A DNA stretch of 64,000 nucleotides from Vesta saturnalis (GCA_036346205.1 JARFJB010002143.1:1559001-1623000); one strand, 5' to 3'; counted from the first letter of the stretch, positions 43,540 to 56,720 are shown. Translations and numbers: made by a program. The notes: generated from the letters alone by a model not told the origin.

Positions 43540-45325
43540 TATTTTAAAATACATAGGGTGTCCATCAAAGAAATAATAGGAAACGCTGTTGAAGAAAGCT
43601 TAAAACGGAATTCATACCAACAGAAAAAGAATGAATGGAGGACCACAGAAATTCTGGAACTAATGGATAAAAGAAGAACAGTGAAAAGTAAGAACAACGA
43701 AAAATATAAAAAAATTAATAGAGTGGTAAACAGAAAGATTCGTGAAGCTAAGGAGAAGTGGAAGACGGAGAAGTGCGAAGAAATTGAAGGACTGGAGAAG
43801 ATTCATGACTCAAGAAACAATAAAGGAAGTATGTAATTTACGACACAACAAACATTACGGTTCGATTACGGATAAGCAAGGAAACGCTATTACAACAATT
43901 GAGAGTAAATTTACTAGGTGGAAGGAGTATGTTGAGGAACTATATGAAGACGAAAGAACAGAAGTAGCTAACATAACACACACAAAAAATGCCCCGGATA
44001 TAACAAAGGAACAGGTTTTAAATGCGATAAAAAAAAGCCGTAGGGCCAGACAGAATTCCTACAGAATTGATAAACCTGGTAGACGAACGAAACATAGACT
44101 TGTTGCTGAAACTACTCAATGCAGTATATAAAACAGGGAACATACTAAAGGACTGGTTAAAATCCACTTTTGTTACACTCCCTAAAATAATACATCCAAG
44201 AAGGTGCGCAGAATATAGAAATATTAGCCTGATGAGTCATGAGTAGTAGACGGGCGTCTACTACTGTCATGTTCTAAAAATCTTTTTAAAAATAATACAC
44301 TCGCATCTATAATACATGTGAACTCATCACGTCAGAGACGCAATTAGGATTTAGAAACGGGTATGGGATACGTGAAGCCCTATTTGCCCTAAACATATTA
44401 ACTAAGCTACGTCTGGATGTAAATAAAGACGTGTTTATAGGTTTTATTGACTATGCGAAGGCATTTGACCGGATTCGACTAGGATGTATTCTCTCCCCAT
44501 TACTGTTCAATGTTTATTTAAAACAGCACAGAAGGTATAAGAATCAATGGAGTATTAATAAATAACTTGCGATACGCCGACAACTTCGTTCTTATTGCAG
44601 AAACAAAACAAGAGCTCCAAAGGCTTTTTAATCGTGCATATGAAGTTAAGCTTGCACATGAATCTTCAGAAGACAAAGTGCATGGTTATTACAAAAAAGG
44701 AAATAAGACCAACAGGAATATCAATGTACAATAAAGCAATAAAGAAAACGAATGCATGCAAATATCTAGGAACATTAATCAGTAGCCAAAGAAGACAACA
44801 CCAAGAGATAAGAAGCCGTATCGGTCAAGCAAGAAAGGCCTTTAATAATTTAAAACATAACCTGTGCAATCGTAGTTTTGACGTACACCTAAGAAAAAGG
44901 TTTTTGAAGTGCTACATTTTCCCAGTACTTTTATATGGAATGGAATCATGGACATTAACCAAAGAGTTATACAACAAAATTAATAGTTTCGAAATGTGGA
45001 CGTATAGTCGCATGTTAAGAGTGTCCTGAATGGACAGAGTTTCGAACGTAGAAATTTTAAATAGAATGAACTGTTCACTAGAAAGTATGTAAACAATTAA
45101 AAGACGAAATCTAGAATATTTAGGCCATCTGATGAGAGGAGAAAAGTATGGATTAATGCAGCTAGTCTTACAAGATCGAATTGAAGGAAAAGAAACGTTG
45201 GTCGTAGATGTACCTCTTGGATGAAAAACCTGCGCAACTGGTATAATAAATCTACAACGTCATAGTTTCGAGCTGCGGTGTCCAAAGTCCAGATTGCTTT
45301 ATGGGTCGGTAATTTCGGTTAGGAG
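43540..45325 (+). pseudogene. LINE endonuclease-RT remnant (linker, RT, tail)
   Basis: Frame 43528-43836 gives NEWRTTEILELMDKRRTVKS, then YKKINRVVNRKIREAKEKW, the linker between nuclease and RT. Frame 43742-44131 gives GSITDKQGNAITTIESKFTR, then WKEYVEELYEDER. The RT palm (44130-44600) is badly broken: traces are LPKIIHPRRCAEYRNISLMS and FIDYAKAFDRI. Frame 44595-45029 gives the thumb: CKYLGTLISSQ, IRSRIGQARKAFNNLK and LYGMESWTLTK. The tail near 45110-45300 resembles RRNLEYLGHLMRGEKYGL. The 5' endonuclease is missing. It differs from the RTE-like pair at 13 and 31 kb, so it is another LINE lineage. Confidence 0.75.
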
Positions 45326-45901
45326 AAGAAGGGTGGTCTAAAAATGCCTAAAGTCTAAAATTTTTCAATGAGACATCCTGAAGAAAAGAAAATGTTTATT
45401 ATAAAATATGAGACATTTCATATTTTTTTCTCTTCAAATATTCATTGTTCACAGACTACTTAATCAATAAAAATTTGCATTGTTTTAACACGTGTTTCTA
45501 GAAAAGTTTCGACAATTTTCAAAATAACCGTTGCAGACACATTATATCATTTTGATAGAGAATTTAAATATGAATCGGGTTTCGATAGAAAAATTGGGCG
45601 TTTAAAAAAATTGAGTTATGCTTGTTTCTGCTTAAATTATGGAACACCCTATATGATATTTAGTTTTTTTAAGTTAAAATTTAAATACATTATTCTTTAC
45701 GAAAGGTTGTACTAAAAGCGCATTTTTTTTTAAATGCCGTTTTTGTCTCTAATCTAAAAACCCTTATCAATAAGTTAATAAATCTAATATCAATGTAAAG
45801 TACATTTATAGAGAAACCCGAAAAATGTAATGGTATACACGATGTACCATTTAAAAAATCTTACAATTTGTTGCCACGCTTTTTTAGACCACTCTGTATA
45901 T
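45326..45901. mobile_element. Possible MITE with short TIRs
   Basis: GGTGGTCTAAAAATGCC at the left (about 45329) and the inverse of GAGTGGTCTAAAAAAGCG at the right (about 45878-45895) form imperfect TIRs of about 17 bp. The interior is AT-rich and non-coding. The right end continues CTGTATA. The TSD is unclear. Confidence 0.4.
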
Positions 45902-46835
45902 TTCTTAAAGGACTCCCAGCTTGCCTTATTAACGATTTCATTAATAAAAGTTTAGCACAACTTGTAACGAATATTACTCTACATTACTTCTAAGAACAAA
46001 AATTCAAGCCAGATTACAATGATTAAATTGAGTCTGTCTAGTAATAATTTTTTTTATAAATCCTAATTGCTGGCTTTAAGAATTAGGTATTGACTAGTGT
46101 TTACTATCCATTAAGATTCTTTTACTAATATCAACAAACAATTTAACTACGTAACAGTAAAAATAATATTTTCTAAATCATTCTAATAATTTAAATAAAA
46201 ATATGTAAATATACACAAGGCCGACTTTCTATATAAAAATACCTCACACCGACCACGTTTTCCTTTTTTAAAAATAATAATGGTATGGGACCACTAAACC
46301 CAATGAGATTTCAAATTGTGGAAAATTTTGCAATTTACATAAATTACCTATTATAACTAAACGCCTTAATAAGAGATGTCGGACTGTAATCCCGACAAAA
46401 TTAATTAAATAATGACTTATAATTATGTGATGTGACATATGAGTAAGAAGGTTAGTAAAGAATGTGTGTTGGACAAGCTTATAGGCTTAAATGCACTTTT
46501 GCCTCTTACTTGGTCTTTTAGTTTTATTTGCTTGTTGAATCGATTATACGCCTACGTCTCTAAGCTTTTAATGAGTTAATTAGTTTTCCTAGCTAATGCG
46601 TTTTATAAGTATATGTTACACAATTAAAAATACTTAATTAATAGTCAAAATAAACTGAATTGAACAGTGATATGGGGATAATTAACCAAAAACAACTCAC
46701 TAATTGTTTCCATAATTAATAATATTAAAAATACATTCAGTCGGATATCTCTCTATGTTCTTATTACTGAAACCATTTATTTTATTTTACTGATTTTATT
46801 TTGCAGTGGGCTAAAGATTGACTAAAAGTATTCTC
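45902..46835. other. Non-coding, nothing recognised
   Basis: An AT-rich stretch without recognisable segments. Confidence 0.4.
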
Positions 46836-46839
46836 TCAT

Positions 46840-46925
46840 TGTATACTTACAAAAAGTCCCATACCGGAATCTGAATTCGAACGTGTGCCCGAGGCATTAA
46901 TAGTATTTGCTGAGTTGTCATGCTC
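46840..46925 (-). repeat. tRNA-derived SINE-like fragment, copy 1
   Basis: It shares TACAAAAAGTCCCATACCGGAATC and a following ATTCGAACGTGTGCCC with the copy at 47238, but its A-box half is lost. The minus-strand B-box-like core is GTTCGAATTC. Confidence 0.45.
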
Positions 46926-47128
46926 GATACCTTTTGCTGATTTGTTTAATGGGCAATGATAGTTGCACCTAAGATTTGAAAATTGTGTTTCAGGTATTTA
47001 GACAGAACTTTAAAGATTATACTCTGAGTAGACACCAAATATTACACATGAATGAGAGAAGGAGCAGAGTACTGACAAAGCAACAAATTAACTAGTTCTT
47101 CTCAAATAACTATCAATCTGCGAAAACG

Positions 47129-47225
47129 CCCACGACTTGCATAATAGTAGCAGTATTCGTATACGTTGTGAAAAATCAGTAATACAGATCATCCTCGAAA
47201 ACTTTAAACTTCACTGCTTACAAAC
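47129..47225. repeat. Direct repeat, unit 1
   Basis: It starts CCCACGACTTGCATAATAG and ends near TGCTTACAAAC. It is repeated at 47408-47503 with few changes. The SINE-like segment lies between the two units. Confidence 0.8.
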
Positions 47226-47237
47226 TATTCGTCCACT

Positions 47238-47320
47238 ATACACTAACAAAAAGTCCCATGCCGGAATCGGCATTCGAACACGGGTCAGTCGACTAATCCA
47301 CTGGTCTACTCTGGCCTAAA
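47238..47320 (-). repeat. tRNA-derived SINE-like fragment, copy 2
   Basis: On the minus strand, TAGACCAGTGGATTAG fits the A box and GTGTTCGAATGCC the B box of RNA polymerase III promoters. They are only about 13 bp apart, so the middle of the tRNA-like part is deleted. Confidence 0.55.
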
Positions 47321-47407
47321 CTTTTTGAGCAAACGTATTTGTTGAGTTACCATGCTCGATATATTCTGATTAGACATCAAATCAGAAGCAAGTCAATTAT
47401 AGGAGTA

Positions 47408-47503
47408 ACCCACGACTTGCATAATAGTAGCAGTCGTCGTATGTTGTGAAGAATCAGTAATACAGATCGTCTTTCAAAACTTTAAACTTAATTGCTTACA
47501 GAC
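47408..47503. repeat. Direct repeat, unit 2
   Basis: Second copy of 47129-47225; the spacing between starts is about 279 bp. Confidence 0.8.
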
Positions 47504-47519
47504 TTCCCAGCAGTATTGG

Positions 47520-50400
47520 GCTGAAAATCTTAGGATTTGGTTTTTGAGCAACATAATGGAAATAGGTCTCTTCTAAGAAAATTGGCCTACCAATTAAAAT
47601 TTCAATACAACGGTACACTCTTTTACCCAACTACTAAAACACTGTCTTAGAAAGACATCAAACTGGATGGTTTTTCTCTGCTAAATAAAGAGTTCCAAAT
47701 AGTTACTCGAAATCTTGCTGCAAAGGTAAAATATTGCTGGCCTAGTGTATGGAGATCAACATAATACAGTATAAAATTTCAATGAGATCCTCAAAATAAT
47801 TTGGCCAAACGTAAAAAAAATGTTATGGTTAGTTTCTTTAAAGCACTTGAATTTTTTTGACCCGAAGACTACCGTAGTCTCTGTTATGGCAATAAAGTCA
47901 TGAAAACATACCTTATCTCAAGAAGATCTACACAAATAATTCCAATGTTTTCTTCATAGAAATTATGCGAATAGTGATTTTCCCATGAAATTTTTCATTC
48001 TAATCTTAAGAAGTATGTTAGCTAAACATATGAGGTCATCGAATATCCACTAATCAAGAACTTTACCAAATCAATAGGTGTTTTGACATCCAAACAATGG
48101 GTTTTAATTGGGCGTTTTCTTGCTCTATGCATTGTTTTATGATGCTACGTTTCGGTAGCTAGATTTTTCGTCCGTATTTAGGTGTTTTTGTCCCCTGAAA
48201 TAATTGGCCATCTTTACGACGGTGTGACTAAGTCTCACTTTCTGTGTTTTGTCTCAGGATTCTAAATCTGTTTAAAACGTAGAGCACTAGTATTACAAGA
48301 CAAACGACAAAGGACCACTACGCAGAAAGCTTAGAAAAAATTTAAAAATACCAATATAGTTTTTTAATTGAATATTGGCGTATATTAAAAAAAATTAAAT
48401 TCAAAATGTTTTGGATTTGGTCAAACATTAATAGTCCCTTTTTAGACAACAGAGTCATGGGAACAAATCTTTTCCCAGAAAAATTAGCCTCCGAATAAGG
48501 ATATCTTAAAGGTTATTTGAAATACTTTGGTCAAATACAAAAAAACATTATGGTTCGTGTTTTGTCTTTTAAAAAATAAAAGTTTCAGTAAAGGGCAATA
48601 ATAATTATTACAGTTAGTTATTTTAGGATTGCAAAATAATGTAAACCTTTTCCCAAGATCTGAAATTTCAATTTGGCCAAACACGAGACATTGCAGTAGT
48701 TAACGTTTTTGTATTAAAATAATGCAAAACACTCTTTTCCTAACGATGTACAATGTACAATGTACCATTTCCTTACAAACATACATTCTGAATATAGCGC
48801 TCGCAATCTGTTGGCAAAACATCAAAATCATTGTTGAACGCAAAAATAATGTAATTTTTTTGTCACCAAAGCGCCTTGTGAATTATTGGTTGTGGTAAAA
48901 CACTCGAAATATTTTGGGCAAAGTCATCACAGACCAGACGTAAAAAATAATGGCAATTGGTTTCTTTATGGCTTTAGAGTCAAGACTAGAATGACGGTGT
49001 TTGAACATTAAAATAAATTTGTTCCAATAACACTGACCTAATAAAAAATAATACGAGTATATTTTTCCTAGAGAATATTGGATTTAAAAAAAAAGAATGT
49101 AATATGGTGCTCAAAATGCTTTGGTCAAACGTTAATAGTCGGTTTTTCAATATGAAAGTAATGTAAATAAACCTTTTTCCAGGAAAATTGACCTTTAACT
49201 AAAAAACTCTGCAAGTTATTTGAAACCTTTTGGCCAAACACAAAAAAGTCGGAAAAAAATGCAAATAAACTTTTTCTTAATTGAATTGACAAGCAAATAA
49301 AAACTTCATAAAAGAACTCGATATTTTCTATCCATCCATAATTATTACAGTTAGTTTTTGGGGGGAATCTTTTGTTCAAACGCCAAAAATAATCGTAGTT
49401 AGTGTTCTGAAAAAGAAATGCGAAATTCTTCCAAAAAAATTGACACAAATTTAGGATTTTAACAAAACCTCTTACCTAAATACTGTACTTGGACATCAAA
49501 ATAATGCTAATTTTTGTCAGCAAAATATTGTCTGTCCTAAATTGCTCGAAATATTTTGGGCAAACAATAAATCATCGTGGTTGACTATTAAAACGATACT
49601 GAACCAATCGGCTTAATGATAACGAGCTTCCAGATGGAGGTTGAACAAAACCATGAAATGATCACAGGTGTGATGCTTAAAATATTTAGTCCTAACATAA
49701 AATGTCGTTATAGTTGGTTTTATATGGCACAAGATTTTTTTCGAAAAACCAAAAAGAATTGTTGTGTGGGTTTTGTTAGTGAAGTAATTCAAACAGATGG
49801 AGTTTTAACTTTTTAGGCCAATCATGAAATCATCACAGGTGCCATGCTTAAAATATTTACCAAACCTGAAATGCCATTTTTTGGAAAACAAAACAAGATT
49901 CCGTAGTTTACGTTTTGGCAATGACGCGATGCACGAAGATGGAGCTTAAACCCTTTTGTCCAAAGTAAATTATCATAGGTGTGATGCTGATAATTAACAT
50001 TCTTGGAGAAACATAATATGTCCTTATAATTGGTTTCTTGAACGCACTATAATCTTTTCGAAAAACAGAAAAATTATCATAATTTGTTTTTTGGCAGTAA
50101 AGCAATGCAAACAAATGGAAATCGAACTCTTTTGGCCAGTCATGAAATCATTATTGGTATGATGCCTAAAACCTTTTGACCAAACATAAAATCTCATTAC
50201 AGTTGGTTTCTTTAATGATTTATGTTAAAGAATTTCTTCAAGGTATTCGAAATCTTTTGTTCAAACACTGAGAATGATCGTAAAAGGGTCTTCAAATTTT
50301 TTGTCTAACTAAAAATATCATAGTTCGTTTCTATATAGCACTAGAATGTTTTGTTTGAAATTTTAGGACGAATTGGACAAATTGATTGTATTCCTAGTGT
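47520..50400. repeat. Strongly diverged tandem array
   Basis: A loose motif recurs many times: '(A)TTTTGGCCAAAC' followed by 'ATAAAAAATNATNATAGTT' and 'GTTTCTTTAANGCA'. Examples start near 47810, 48530, 48920, 49220, 49370, 49555, 50178 and 50250. Phrases such as 'CATGAAATCATCACAGGT' recur at about 49655, 49825 and 50140. The period looks like roughly 80-170 bp with many indels. Minus-strand frames show related residue strings (TNYDYFWRLN, TNCNNY), as expected from an old satellite and not from a gene. Confidence 0.6.
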
Positions 50401-50511
50401 TGTAACGTACAAGTACAACCAGAAACAAAATGTCAATCATCGTATTGGAAAATTGAAGTTATCTCCGAATGAAGAAGCAAAACGAACAAACAGCTTGTTC
50501 GTTATTAAGTG

Positions 50512-50513
<2 letters not shown>

Positions 50514-50570
<57 letters not shown>
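50514..50570. repeat. (TA)n microsatellite
   Basis: A TA run of about 56 bp. Confidence 0.95.
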
Positions 50571-50573
<3 letters not shown>

Positions 50574-51114
50574 TTAAAACAATGAAAGGTATAAAGTGAC
50601 TTTTGAATATGTGACCATTTGGTCGCAATGACCATGTATAACATAGCTTTATAGAATGCAACCGAATTGTCTCATTTGCTCTAAATAAGCACTTTAGCAA
50701 GCAAGACTTTCGAAAATACGCAGAGGTATTTATTGGTTCTCAGCTAGGAAATCCTCGTTATTACCAAGCACACGAATGAAAACTAATTTTTCGTTTTATG
50801 GAAACCATAAATATGATTTTTGTCCATTAAAAAGCGCAGGTGATAGTCAAATTTGATACTCTTCATTCTTGTGGTGCCTTTTGTACCAGTGTTCCACCTT
50901 ATCCTACTGAGATACACTGTTCCCTTATTGTCCCTTGAAGAATGTAATTATACTTTTCCTCGTCCAGATTTTCCTATTTTGACTGAAGATGGAGCAACAC
51001 TTAGTCTAAACTCTGGTAGAAAAAACATAAAAGTTATGAACGTCAAATCATTCCTTCGTGTAATTGGCCATTGTAGCCCCTTATATGCATACGAGCGTTT
51101 TTCAGTAACTACGT

Positions 51115-52090
51115 GGCCTAACACAAAGATGGCGCGAATTCAGACTCGTTTTTACTATTCCGAGTTAAGAATAGTGATAAAGTGTTTTCACTTAAAACGC
51201 TTAACACCAACCGAAATTAAACCAGAGCTGGGTTCAACCCTATGGGAATCCGCTCCTTCGGTTTCAGTGGTTAAAAATTGGGTTTTCGAATTTAAGCGTG
51301 GTTCAATAGTATTGGACGACTCTCGAGTAAAGTGCGCGATATAGAAAACATAGTAGGTATCTCAAATGACAGTATACATAGAATTTTAACTGAAGAATTG
51401 GAAATAAAAACATACTCTGCGCGTTGTTGCCGCGGTTGCTCACACCGGTGCTAGAACTGTATTGTTTGAGTGTTTCTCGCGACCTTTTGGCATGTTTTCA
51501 CCACAATTCTAAGGGCGTTTTTCGCCATTTCATAACCGTCGACAAAGCATAACTATCCACAAAGATTCTTCGCTGCAAAAGAAGGTAAAAACGGCTTGGT
51601 GAGCAGAAAAGGTTATGGCAGCTGTCTTTTTTGTGATCTCATGGAATTATCTCGGTCGCGTATATTTGGAAACGGGGAAGTGGCAAGTATTATGTCAATT
51701 TTTTCCAACAACTTAGCGATAAAATCAAAGTGAAAAGGCCTACTTTAGTAAAGAAGAAAGTGCTTTGCATCAGGATAACGAACCTGGTTACCCACAAGCC
51801 TGCGATTGCAATAGCCCAAATTCATGAATTAGAATTTGAACTGGTACCTTATTTGCCCTATTGACGAGATTAGTCTCCCAGCGATTATCACCTGTTTCCA
51901 AATCTAAAAAAAATGGCTCAGCGGTAAGAGATTTTCGTCTAACTCCGAGACAATCGCTGCTGTAAATAGCTACCTCGAGTACTTGAATTCATCAACCTAC
52001 GATTGCTAATTTGGAAATGTACATATTGAAAAATAAAAGGTTTTTTCCAATCTAAATTTTGACATAATGAACCGATATAAAGGCATGGTA
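51115..52090 (+). pseudogene. mariner transposase remnant
   Basis: Frame 51121-51344 gives the N-terminal helix-turn-helix: RIVIKCFHLKRLTPTEIKPE, then SVVKNWVFEFKRGS, as in mariner transposases. Next come ISNDSIHRIL-like and ARTVLFE-like pieces with stops. Near 51765-51800 LHQDNEPGYPQ matches the LHQDNAPAH block (second catalytic Asp). Near 51890-52010 ..SKSKKNGS.. and a piece like AAVNSYLEYLNSS follow the C-terminus. An in-frame extension upstream to 50853 has no mariner similarity. Many stops; inactive. It is a different lineage from the DD41D copies. Confidence 0.75.
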
Positions 52091-54820
52091 ACCATATTAG
52101 AGTTAAACTAAAGACTGGGTTCAATTTACAAAGGTTTACTAGTTAATTTTTACTTTGCTTGCTAATTAATTTCGGTTTGCGTAAATGAATTTTAAGCTTT
52201 ATGTTTACTAACTTCTTTCTTGATTGATTGCAACGGCTAGTTCAAGTCAATATAAAGAAACGATTTCTGTTATAATTGCCCAAAATTATGCTCATTTTGA
52301 TTTATTTATTTATCTGGATTACTATTGAGTTGACATCTTTCTGCATTTATATATTCAATAAGTGTATAAGCTTGTCATATTAATAATCTTTAGCAATACA
52401 AGTATACTCATTTAATTAAAATCTAATTCTGAACGAAAATGCATCAATATGCTGTTTACAAATATTTATAAAATCAAAATCTACAATAACCTTCTTAAAA
52501 CCAACATATACAAACAAAATCTTTATCAGAATTAAACGTTGTTTTCGTTTAATTGTGATAATCAAATGTAAAGTTTCGAGAAATCAAACACAAAAGGTTT
52601 TATTTATTAACACAAACAAAAAAGGTTCTTACTTATTTTCGTTGACAAACTGATGATGTCATGCTTGCGTTTCTTTGTCCGCTAAAGGGGGCCTCAGATA
52701 GGTTAGAGCCTGCTCTTCCGATGATGTCGCTTGTCGGCACTCTGACACCGTTTTTCTATTGTTGTACTTATCTTTCCTTATACTTTTGTGTAACTAAATA
52801 CGCTTCTAATTTTCTTTCACCAGTTAATGATTATAGTGAGTGAATAATTGTTCGATTTATTTACACTATACAGTTTTTACTTAATCGTTCAATTTTAACT
52901 AAAATAGCCTGCACTACAAAATGCAAGCTATTTACAACACGCGAATGCTCCCTTTTTACACATCAATAAATTCGAGTTATTGTCCTTTATACTTCGATTT
53001 CCCAATTTGGGTCGATTACTGTCTATTATATTTATTGTTCACTATTTAAGCACAATTGATTACGGTTCTGAGACATACAAAACGCCTTATTTTCTCTTTT
53101 TATTATTTTAATAAGGAAGGTAATTTCCTACTTCTTCCCTATCACCCTAAATTAATTCTTATTTCTAATTTTAACACTTTATAGGGCAGCGTGACTATAC
53201 AATGTCGCTTATACTGCGAATTCTGATCGCTTATTTTTTATGCGACCCTTTCTGTTCGCTTACTTATCGCGACTGTTTGTGATCGCTCACTATATGCGAC
53301 TGACTTAAAAACTGAATATCATTATTATAACAGCGTCATTCCTTCCACCACATTAATGCACTTGCAAATGCCGCGTATTTTAAATGTTTTCAAATTGAAT
53401 ATATAGATAACTTATTGAAACAAACTCAAGCTTGTTATCCCATTACTAATTAGATTCAAACACAAATAAACAACAACCATTTCTTTATTCAGAAAAATAA
53501 TATATAAATATCTAATCTCGTATAATTTAGCGCGAAATTTTGATTTTTCTAAATCTCCCGTTACACATTACACATAGTGGCAAGGTGACACCAGGTTTCA
53601 AATGAAAGTTTTAGTTTCAGTTTTAGTTAGCACATGGTAATCCATGTTCCGCAACTATTTAACTACACCGGTCACAAAAACGATAATACGCAAAATAACG
53701 CAAATAAATACAAAATGGAAGCAGATTTAAGCATATGCTAACAAAAACTATCATACTTTGTACTCGGTACTGTGTAGCGGATAAGGAATAGATCTATTTA
53801 TTACGGCTATGTCACAACCGACAGATTTCAGCAATCGATTATTTCTATGAATTCTCTAAACTTTTAAACTTCGTATTTGAAATGCTGGTGCCAAGTGACA
53901 AATGTAGCAGACATTGCTATTTAATGTAATGGTGTAGTTCCACTTTTGATGAGAGCAACAAATACAATTTTAATTAAAAAAGAAAGACATATTAACATGC
54001 ATGGTATGGCCAACGTGTGAAGATGTGAACATAGTGAAGTGATACAAGCTCATGAAAAAACGAGAGGAAGTAAACTGGGAAAAAGAGGACGTGGACAAAA
54101 AGTAAATAAATTCGATTGAACGTTATTTTGTGAAGTTTTTAATGGAAGAATTTCATCCAGCGTAGTGTTAATTGGCTTAGTAACTTGACGTTCATACCAA
54201 TTTATTCGGTAAGCTCCATTTATATGAGTTTACCACTAAATATTGATGAAACACACGGGAACGGTGCTTTGGAAATGTCATTGCTGAAAATCAAGTGCAA
54301 ATAAAACTGAAAGTCTTTCAGGATAGTTTTTAATACGTATTTTAGACAAAGAAACAATATTAATGCGCAATAATTGATACATAAATCTACAAAGAACATT
54401 TCACTCTTCTCTTTCAAAAAAATGGTTTTGTATGATGACAATGTTGTAAGTTGATTGTTTGTAAATGCTTTATTATTCTTCAATTGTTTGGATCATTATC
54501 CATTATTCATATTGCGCGTTCAAACTGGAAATAAAGCACCTGTTATTTGTATGAAATGCAATAGTTTTAAAATTCAATACCTGTACTATTCTTGTGCAAA
54601 CAAACGACATCTTGTAAAGTTTTCGGGTCTTTATGTTTATTTTGACTTTACAAAATAAGAGATATAGCAGGATCTTGTTTTTACAGGATTTAAAGTATAA
54701 CTAACATTAGAAGTTCAATCTTTTACAGTTTAGAAGACACAAATAAATGCCTTAATGCTAAAAACAATTAAAGCTGATACACTTAATATTTATATAGAAT
54801 GTAAAGTCCAATATTGTCTC
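52091..54820. other. Non-coding, nothing recognised
   Basis: About 2.7 kb without a recognised protein segment or element end. Around 53190-53310 short words such as TGCGACT and ATCGCT recur, but no clear unit emerges. Confidence 0.4.
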
Positions 54821-54824
54821 AATA

Positions 54825-55160
54825 TTCATCATCATCATCAGCTTTCATACAGTCCCTTCGCCTTTTGCCATTTTCATCAATTGCTTTGCAACAAATGTCC
54901 TAATTTCATCATTCCATCTTCTATGGCGTCGTCGAGCACCTCCTTGATTATGTTGGTCTCCAGTTTGTGTTAATTTCTCTGTATGGCCACTTTAAGCTTG
55001 AAATTCGTATTATTGTGTCAGTGATTTTGAGTTTAATCGAAGCATCACTGTTGCCTACTTCTCTTTTACAGATACGTAGCAACATTCGCATCGTCTTTAA
55101 TTCAACCGTTTTTTTTTTATTTTATGCGTTGGCTTGCATACATGGAGGGGAGATGGCAAA
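54825..55160 (-). pseudogene. LINE C-terminal tail with (ATG)n-type 3' end
   Basis: Minus-strand reading gives MRMLLRICKREVGNSDASIK, then a piece like ISSLKWPYREI, then in another frame RRRHRRWNDEIRTFVAKQLM and MAKGEG. This follows the usual RT tail (LKW.W.GH........RP..RW.D.I......W...A). It ends in a short GATGATGATGATG run, like a simple-repeat 3' terminus. Only the tail remains. Confidence 0.55.
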
Positions 55161-56340
55161 ATGTAAAAAGAGAAAAGTGTTGTTGGTTCAATATTTTCAC
55201 ATTGAATGAACCTTCATTTTTAACACAAGTGCATAATAAAGCCTGACATCTCTTTTTGGAATTGTACTGCATCAAAATTAGGACAGTTTGAGGTTCGGGC
55301 AGTTTCGTGAATTTTGTGGGAATCGGATTGGTTCCTCAAATGATTCAGCGAAAGTTTCTTGATGAAGAGGTGTCCGATTACGAACCACAGATTGCAAATG
55401 TGTACTGATTACCCATTATATGCGTCGTATCGTCTTATTATTGGTACCAAGGATGCAAGCATAGATTAGAGAATTTTTTCTGTTTAGCTGCCGCATCTCT
55501 TGTTGCTTACTTCTCAGTCTTAAATCACACAAGGCTTCTAATATACCTTTTTCGCTCTCCATAAAACTTTAAAACAGAAATCTTCTCTTTGAGAACGTCC
55601 CGTAAGATGTAATCAAATAAGCACGTGCCGCGCTAAAGAGGTCACTGCTCGTTAAAGTCTCAACTTGTTAAGAGTTAAATTTTCTCCAAAAATGGTATTG
55701 GAAACTTTTTCGTGTCCCTACTGAATTAGCCGCAAATAGCGTTTGACTGCCCGACCGCTGGTCCGCCGCATTGAATGGTGCCTGTACTTGAAAACCCAAA
55801 ATAGCGGTGATTCTAAATTACAACAACCTGTATAATAATACGGCACAGATTTTTTAATAATTATAGTAGAATGTTTGTATTCTCTTTCATTATTCAGTAT
55901 TACATGCGCATTTTCCGTTCGATCACCCGTCTTTCCATCTGTCCGTCCGTTGCTGTAATTACTTCTAAACAGCATAAAATATCAACATGTGGTTCTTTGA
56001 ATAAAGTTACTTACACATTAAACTAGAAAGACTAGTGTAAAATGTTTCAGTATCTGCGTGTACTTCGTGGAAATTCAATTACACCTCCAGTTTTATTAGA
56101 AAATCAGCGCATGTCCAACTTTGGTTACGTCGCTTCTTCAAAAGTAAAATACAATCCTTCTTGTAGTGTATACCTTGACTTTGTACTAATACATTGTGTA
56201 AACAATAGAACAATTCTAATGTAAGGACGTGAGGTGCGTGCGCAATATAACTGGACTTTCTATCGACTTCTATTTTTCACTATATGATGCCTTAAATATT
56301 CTCGTTATGAAACTACTACAACTTTTTCAAAATTAGGAAA
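55161..56340. other. Non-coding, nothing assigned
   Basis: Frames here are short. One minus-strand frame (55975-55718) has no similarity I recognise. Confidence 0.4.
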
Positions 56341-56359
56341 GGAGAGCAATAAAGATAAG

Positions 56360-56720
56360 GATGTTGCCCAATATCTATACTTACCCTCCAGATTTCCCGA
56401 GGACGCGGAAAAATACAATCCCTCGATTACCAAGAGCCAAGTTCTGTGCCCCATTTATGTTGATCAACATTTGGGCTGAATGTTGCCCAAAATTCATGTT
56501 GATACACCAATGGCGTTGCGGACATGGCAAAATGGATTCTGTTGGTGATTAGAGCTAACTTCTGTGACCCATTAGTGTTGACCGGCATTTGGATGAATGG
56601 CGCCCAAAATCTATATTTATACAATTTCGTAGAATTCACGGTACAATTGATTGTTTCGATAATCAAGAGCTAAATTCTGTGACCCATGATGGATGATCCG
56701 ATGACTGTATCAAATGCTGT
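56360..56720. repeat. Tandem repeat, unit about 117 bp
   Basis: The landmark AGAGCYAANTTCTGTGNCCCAT occurs at 56433, 56551 and 56666, that is, 118 and 115 bp apart. A second landmark, 'TTGCCCAAAAT' or 'CGCCCAAAATCTAT', follows in each unit. A partial unit precedes at about 56360. At least three diverged units. Confidence 0.75.

Noticed and set aside
51115..52090. A SETMAR-like host methyltransferase-transposase fusion
   Set aside because: Only mariner similarity is present; no SET domain lies upstream and the frame is broken by stops.
56427..56720. A direct-repeat array as a CRISPR
   Set aside because: Units of about 117 bp repeat along their whole length with no unique spacers, in an insect-like genome.
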